From assembly GCF_001419745.1 (NCBI RefSeq), contig NZ_LIRJ01000053.1, positions 1-35,054 on the forward strand: 35,054 nucleotides of DNA, in the 5' to 3' direction. Below, one piece after another: positions 32,701-35,054 of the stretch. Every line of letters begins with the position of its first letter. The stretch's first letter is position 1. Position numbers and translations under genes: made by a program. The notes under the pieces are model-generated. The model was not told the DNA's origin. It made no database searches and saw only the letters and a list, made by a program, of their open reading frames with translations. This DNA comes from Streptomyces silaceus (GTDB lineage Bacteria; Actinomycetota; Actinomycetes; Streptomycetales; Streptomycetaceae).

Positions 32701-32779
32701 GGTGAGCGGACCGCTCTGCCTTGAGCTACAGCCCCGCGCAGTGGAGCTGGGTGGACTTGAACACACCATCTGCCCGCTC
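32701..32779 (-). ncRNA. Putative circularly permuted tRNA-Ala-like RNA
   Basis: Read on the minus strand from 32779. CGGGC (32776-32772) is the 3' strand of an anticodon stem, then a 4-nt variable loop AGAT, a T-arm GGTG(T)G-TTCAAGT-CCACC (32767-32750, one bulged T), 3' acceptor CAGCTCC (32749-32743) and A73 (32742). A 6-nt linker (32741-32736) follows, then 5' acceptor GGGGCTG (32735-32729), U8A9, D-stem GCTC/GAGC (32726-32723, 32716-32713) with loop AAGGCA, G26, and GTCCG (32711-32707), which pairs with CGGGC. The acceptor pairs at 7/7 with G3.U70. U8-A14, A15-U48, G18-T55, G19-C56 and T54-A58 are all possible. CTCAC (32706-32702) pairs with GTGAG (32780-32776, sharing its last base with the CGGGC arm), extending the terminal helix. 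Every part of a tRNA is present but in permuted order, so the ends fall in the anticodon loop. No CCA is encoded. Fold and permutation are read directly; expression and function are inferred. Confidence 0.75.
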
Positions 32780-32785
32780 ACTGAA

Positions 32786-32813
32786 ACCATAGCAATCGCG
32801 AGGAATGCCGCAA
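32786..32813 (-). promoter_or_regulatory. Promoter-like sequence driving the tRNA-like RNA
   Basis: Minus strand: TTGCGG (32813-32808), 16-nt spacer, TATGGT (32791-32786). The expected start 6-8 nt later (about 32778-32780) coincides with the first base of the terminal helix. Confidence 0.65.
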
Positions 32814-32893
32814 TTCGGGCGATGAATGGGCTGGGCGATGGGCGCGCTGGCCGGTACGTCGGGGGCATGTGAACCGGGGCTACGCGCCGTGGG

Positions 32894-33106
32894 CTACGCG
32901 TCCGTCCATGCGTGCGGGCCGCCGCGCCACTCGACGAGATGCGGGTCGTCGAGCGCCATGTCGGCCTCGCCGATCCCCGCACGCCGCAGGAGCTCCCTGA
33001 GGTCCCGGTCGCCGTGGGCGACGCCGACGTCCCGGCCGCGCACGGAGACCAGCCGTCCGCCGTCGGGGGCGGGCGGGTGGACGACGATCGGTGACTGCCA
33101 GGCCAT
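32894..33106 (-). CDS. Small conserved actinobacterial protein of unknown function
   Basis: 70 residues from ATG 33106, which starts MAWQSPIVVHPPAPDGG. The sequence continues with RLVSVRGRDVGVAHGDRDLRE and ends in HLVEWRGGPHAWTDA. It resembles short proteins seen widely in Streptomyces, with no named domain and no signal. A longer version from ATG 33184 would only add a low-similarity Arg/Ala stretch. The ribosome site is weak. It is divergent to the glycosyltransferase gene and its stop is about 80 bp from the promoter of the tRNA-like RNA on the same strand. Function unknown. Confidence 0.7.
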   Translation of the reverse strand: MAWQSPIVVHPPAPDGGRLVSVRGRDVGVAHGDRDLRELLRRAGIGEADMALDDPHLVEWRGGPHAWTDA

Positions 33107-33291
33107 GCGACCAGAGTGCGCCGTGCCGGGGCGCGGCGCAGCACGGTTCACGGCCAATGCGGCCGGCGGACGTCCGGTCGGCATGGCGTCCCGACCTCAA
33201 CAGTCGCTGCCGCCACAGGCGTTGGCGGTCCTACACGATCCCTGTCGTAGTGTGGTGCCGACCGCACGGAGAATCGCACGGGGGAATCAAC

Positions 33292-34059
33292 GTGGAACAG
33301 GCGTCCCGAAACGCGGGCGGGGCCTTCGCGAAGGTCGTGGTGGTCGTCCCCACGTACAACGAGCGGGAGAACCTGCCGCTCCTCGTCGACCGCCTCACCG
33401 GGCTGGGCCTGCCCGGACTGCACGTGCTCGTCGTCGACGACAGCTCGCCCGACGGCACCGGCGACGTCGCCGACGCGATCGCTGAGGAGTCCGGCGGCAC
33501 GGTCGCCGTCCTGCACCGCACCACGAAGGACGGCCTCGGCCGCGCGTACGTCGCCGGGATGACGCGGGCCCTCGCCGACGGCGCGGACGTGGTGGTCCAG
33601 ATGGACGCCGACCTCTCGCACCCCGCCGAGACGCTGCCGCTCATGGTGCGCACGCTGCGGGAGGACGACGGCGTCGCGCTCGTCATCGGCTCCCGCTATG
33701 TGGCGGGCGGGGCGCTCGCCACGGAGTGGGCCTGGCACCGCAAGGCGCTCTCCGCCTGGGCGAACTTCTACGTCAACGCCGTCCTGCGGCTCGGCGTCAA
33801 GGACGCCACGGCCGGGTTCAAGGCCTGGCGGGGCAGCGCCCTGGAGGCGGTCGACCTGCCGTCGGTGCGGAGCAACGGCTACTCCTTCCAGGTCGAGATG
33901 AACCACCGCGCGATCCGCCGCGGCCTGCGCATCGTCGAGGTGCCGATCACCTTCGAGGAGCGCGTCCACGGCGCTTCCAAGCTCAGCCTGAGGGTGCAGG
34001 CCGAGTCGGCGATCACCCCCTGGAAGCTGAGGTTCGGCCGCCGGCGCGCGGGGAGCTGA
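33292..34059 (+). CDS. ppm1: Polyprenol monophosphomannose synthase (GT2, Ppm1-type)
   Basis: 255 residues from GTG 33292 (GGGGGAA ribosome site at 33280). GT2 fold: VVVVVPTYNERENLPLLVD near 15-33, VVDDSSPDGTGD, the metal-binding DAD at D105-D107 in QMDADLSHP, GSRYV, ATAGFKAWR and the ending EVPITFEERVHGASKLS. This is the dolichol/polyprenol-phosphate mannose synthase family. It transfers mannose from GDP-mannose to polyprenyl phosphate, the donor for extracytoplasmic protein O-mannosylation and other glycosylation in actinobacteria. There is no C-terminal membrane domain, so it is the single-domain type that needs a partner or associates peripherally. The upstream in-frame ATG at 33091 lacks family similarity. 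It converges with the DUF4239 gene. Confidence 0.9.
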   Translation: MEQASRNAGGAFAKVVVVVPTYNERENLPLLVDRLTGLGLPGLHVLVVDDSSPDGTGDVADAIAEESGGTVAVLHRTTKDGLGRAYVAGMTRALADGADVVVQMDADLSHPAETLPLMVRTLREDDGVALVIGSRYVAGGALATEWAWHRKALSAWANFYVNAVLRLGVKDATAGFKAWRGSALEAVDLPSVRSNGYSFQVEMNHRAIRRGLRIVEVPITFEERVHGASKLSLRVQAESAITPWKLRFGRRRAGS

Positions 34060-34076
34060 CGGCTCGCCGCGCGCCG
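34042..34076. terminator. Possible hairpin at the end of ppm1
   Basis: CGGCGCGCGG (34042-34051) and CCGCGCGCCG (34067-34076) form a perfect 10-bp stem with a 15-nt loop that includes the ppm1 stop codon; convergent stop at 34096. Confidence 0.45.
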
Positions 34077-34095
34077 CGGACCGGACTGTTCCGGA

Positions 34096-34860
34096 TCAGC
34101 CCCCGAGTCCGGGGAAGAGTGCGTGGAAGGGTTCCGCGGTCGCCGCGACACCCCGGCTGTAGGGCGCGTCGAAGTCCCAGATGAGGAACAGCAGGAACGC
34201 GAACAGCGCGGAGAACAGCCCGGCGAGGGCCAGTTCGCGTGCCGTACGGCGGATCTGCAGGGCGAAGATCATGCCGATGGTGACGAGACCGCCGGTGATC
34301 AGGCCGAACCACACGACGCCCGGCATGGTCGCCCCCGCACTGTCCCCGCGGGCCCCGCGCGCGTCGTCCGCGATCGCCACCTGGTCGACGAGCGGCTGGT
34401 ACGCCTGGGCCTCGAAGTCCGACTTCGGCTGGTAGTCGGTGACGTCGTGCCGCACGCGGGCGAGCAACTGCGCTCCCCGGTCGGTCAGTTCGCCCTTGGC
34501 GGCCATGGTGTCCCACTCCGTGGTGACGACATGGCCGACATAGGCGTGGACATCGGCGCGGATGCGGTCCCGGACGTCGTCCGGGTAGACGCGCGCCCGC
34601 TCGGAGACCTCGTGCAGCGCCTGGGCCTCCACGCGCACGTACTCCTGGGCGGAACTGCGGCCCTCCCAGACGCCCGCGATGGCGAGGCCCAGGACGATGG
34701 CGTACACGACGCCGATCATCATGGTCATGTACTCGATGACGTCCGGTGTCTCGGACGCGTCGTAGTCCGCGCCCGTCCTGCGGTGCCGCAGCACGGTCAC
34801 GAGCAGAACGACACTGCAAGCGGCGGCCATCGCGAGGGTGAGAACAAGCCATTCCGACAT
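34096..34860 (-). CDS. DUF4239 membrane protein (bestrophin-like)
   Basis: 254 residues with four predicted membrane segments: about 4-23 (WLVLTLAMAAACSVVLLVTV), about 45-66 (YMTMMIGVVYAIVLGLAIAG), and two near the C-terminus (VVWFGLITGGLVTIGMIFAL; LALAGLFSALFAFLLFLIW). A central soluble region between residues about 70 and 180 contains EAQALHEVSERARVYPDDVR. This arrangement is typical of DUF4239 proteins, which are widespread but of unproven function; a channel role is only suggested by fold comparisons. GGAGG lies directly before the ATG. The partial gene at the window edge ends 14 nt upstream, so the two are probably one operon. Confidence 0.88.
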   Translation of the reverse strand: MSEWLVLTLAMAAACSVVLLVTVLRHRRTGADYDASETPDVIEYMTMMIGVVYAIVLGLAIAGVWEGRSSAQEYVRVEAQALHEVSERARVYPDDVRDRIRADVHAYVGHVVTTEWDTMAAKGELTDRGAQLLARVRHDVTDYQPKSDFEAQAYQPLVDQVAIADDARGARGDSAGATMPGVVWFGLITGGLVTIGMIFALQIRRTARELALAGLFSALFAFLLFLIWDFDAPYSRGVAATAEPFHALFPGLGG

Positions 34861-34874
34861 GAGACCTCCGGCGG

Positions 34875-35054
34875 TCAGCGGGGGCGCAGCGCGGCGACGG
34901 CGAACACCGCGGGTGCCGTGATGAGCAGGGTGAGCGAGACGAGGGACGGGCCGCTGCGGTGCGGCCGCTTGCGCGGCGGCGCGTGATACGCCGGATAGGT
35001 CACGGGCGGCGGCTTGCTCGCTCGGTGAACGGGGGCCTTGGGGCGGTGGACGGG
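34875..35054 (-). CDS. C-terminal fragment of a small membrane protein (cut by window edge)
   Basis: Minus strand frame open from the window edge to a TGA at 34877-34875, leaving 59 residues. It shows a basic, Pro/His-rich region (PRKRPHRSGPS) followed by one hydrophobic segment (VSLTLLITAPAVFAVAALR) ending in PR. A single C-terminal helix with a very short tail suggests a membrane protein encoded together with the DUF4239 gene 14 nt downstream. The rest lies outside the window and the family cannot be named. Confidence 0.6.
   Translation of the reverse strand, partial: PVHRPKAPVHRASKPPPVTYPAYHAPPRKRPHRSGPSLVSLTLLITAPAVFAVAALRPR

Noticed and set aside
32664..32779. T-box riboswitch upstream of the esterase gene
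   Set aside because: The RNA is itself a tRNA fold rather than a tRNA binder; no specifier stem or T-box sequence is seen, and the esterase is not an amino-acid gene.
32701..32780. An ordinary tRNA gene or tmRNA on either strand
   Set aside because: Read linearly, the acceptor strands are in the wrong order and there is no anticodon loop; there is also no tag reading frame or pseudoknot region for a tmRNA.
32701..32780. Attachment-site scar (tRNA fragments left by an integrative element) or two tandem tRNAs fused by deletion
   Set aside because: Not excluded, but no integrase or mobile gene is nearby. A scar would not explain pairing of the outer ends, a promoter-like sequence placing the start at the helix end, and a terminator directly after it.
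1..35054. CRISPR arrays, insertion sequences, prophage genes or a replication origin
   Set aside because: No regularly spaced repeats, transposase/integrase motifs or DnaA-box clusters were seen on reading both strands.

Overview
The window looks like a piece of a Streptomyces (or very close actinomycete) chromosome. Composition is roughly 70% G+C with strong third-position GC, GTG and TTG starts are frequent, and the content is typical of the group: a LysX fusion protein, a class F sortase, a Ppm1-type glycosyltransferase, CutRS-like and StrR-like regulators, and a sugar ABC transporter encoded without its own ATPase. I see no transposase, integrase, prophage gene or CRISPR array. The genus assignment is inference from gene families, not from a marker gene.

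Layout. 1-381 is the low-complexity C-terminus of a gene entering from the left. 815-7668 is a block of regulators: a large ATP-binding LuxR-type (LAL) activator, a CutRS-like two-component pair and a StrR-like ParB/HTH regulator that probably starts at TTG. 7873-10842 pairs a PAS-GAF-SpoIIE-HATPase phosphatase with an Fpg/Nei DNA glycosylase. 10853-12100 (minus) holds a zinc-type anti-sigma factor with no adjacent sigma gene and an unknown protein; a CapA-like lipoprotein follows.

13751-21763 is a carbohydrate locus. A large cytoplasmic DUF6067/GH123-like protein is divergent from a ROK regulator, which is followed by two CUT1 permeases and a Tat-lipoprotein binding protein. The inferred logic is capture, import, intracellular cleavage and ROK control, with the ATPase supplied elsewhere (MsiK-like). 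21804-23873 (minus) has an APC amino-acid permease and a universal stress protein. 24049-28311 (plus) encodes LysX (lysyl-phosphatidylglycerol synthase fused to lysyl-tRNA synthetase) and a polysaccharide deacetylase lipoprotein. 28373-30562 carries a class F sortase and two convergent, mutually related secreted proteins separated by a perfect 17-bp hairpin. 30753-32606 (minus) is a YjbR/HhH protein and a membrane-anchored antigen-85-like esterase. 32894-35054 has a small conserved protein, a polyprenol-phosphate mannosyltransferase, a DUF4239 membrane protein and a truncated membrane protein.

The most unusual element is non-coding. On the minus strand at about 32701-32779, between the esterase and the small protein, lies what reads as a circularly permuted tRNA. 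The T-arm and 3' acceptor strand come first, then a 6-nt linker, then the 5' acceptor strand and D-arm, while the two transcript ends pair to form the anticodon stem. It keeps U8-A14, A15-U48, G18G19/T55C56, G26, U33, A73 and the alanine-type G3.U70 pair. A promoter-like sequence (TTGCGG, 16 nt, TATGGT) sits just upstream and a perfect 13-bp terminator-like hairpin just downstream. Expression and function remain to be shown.
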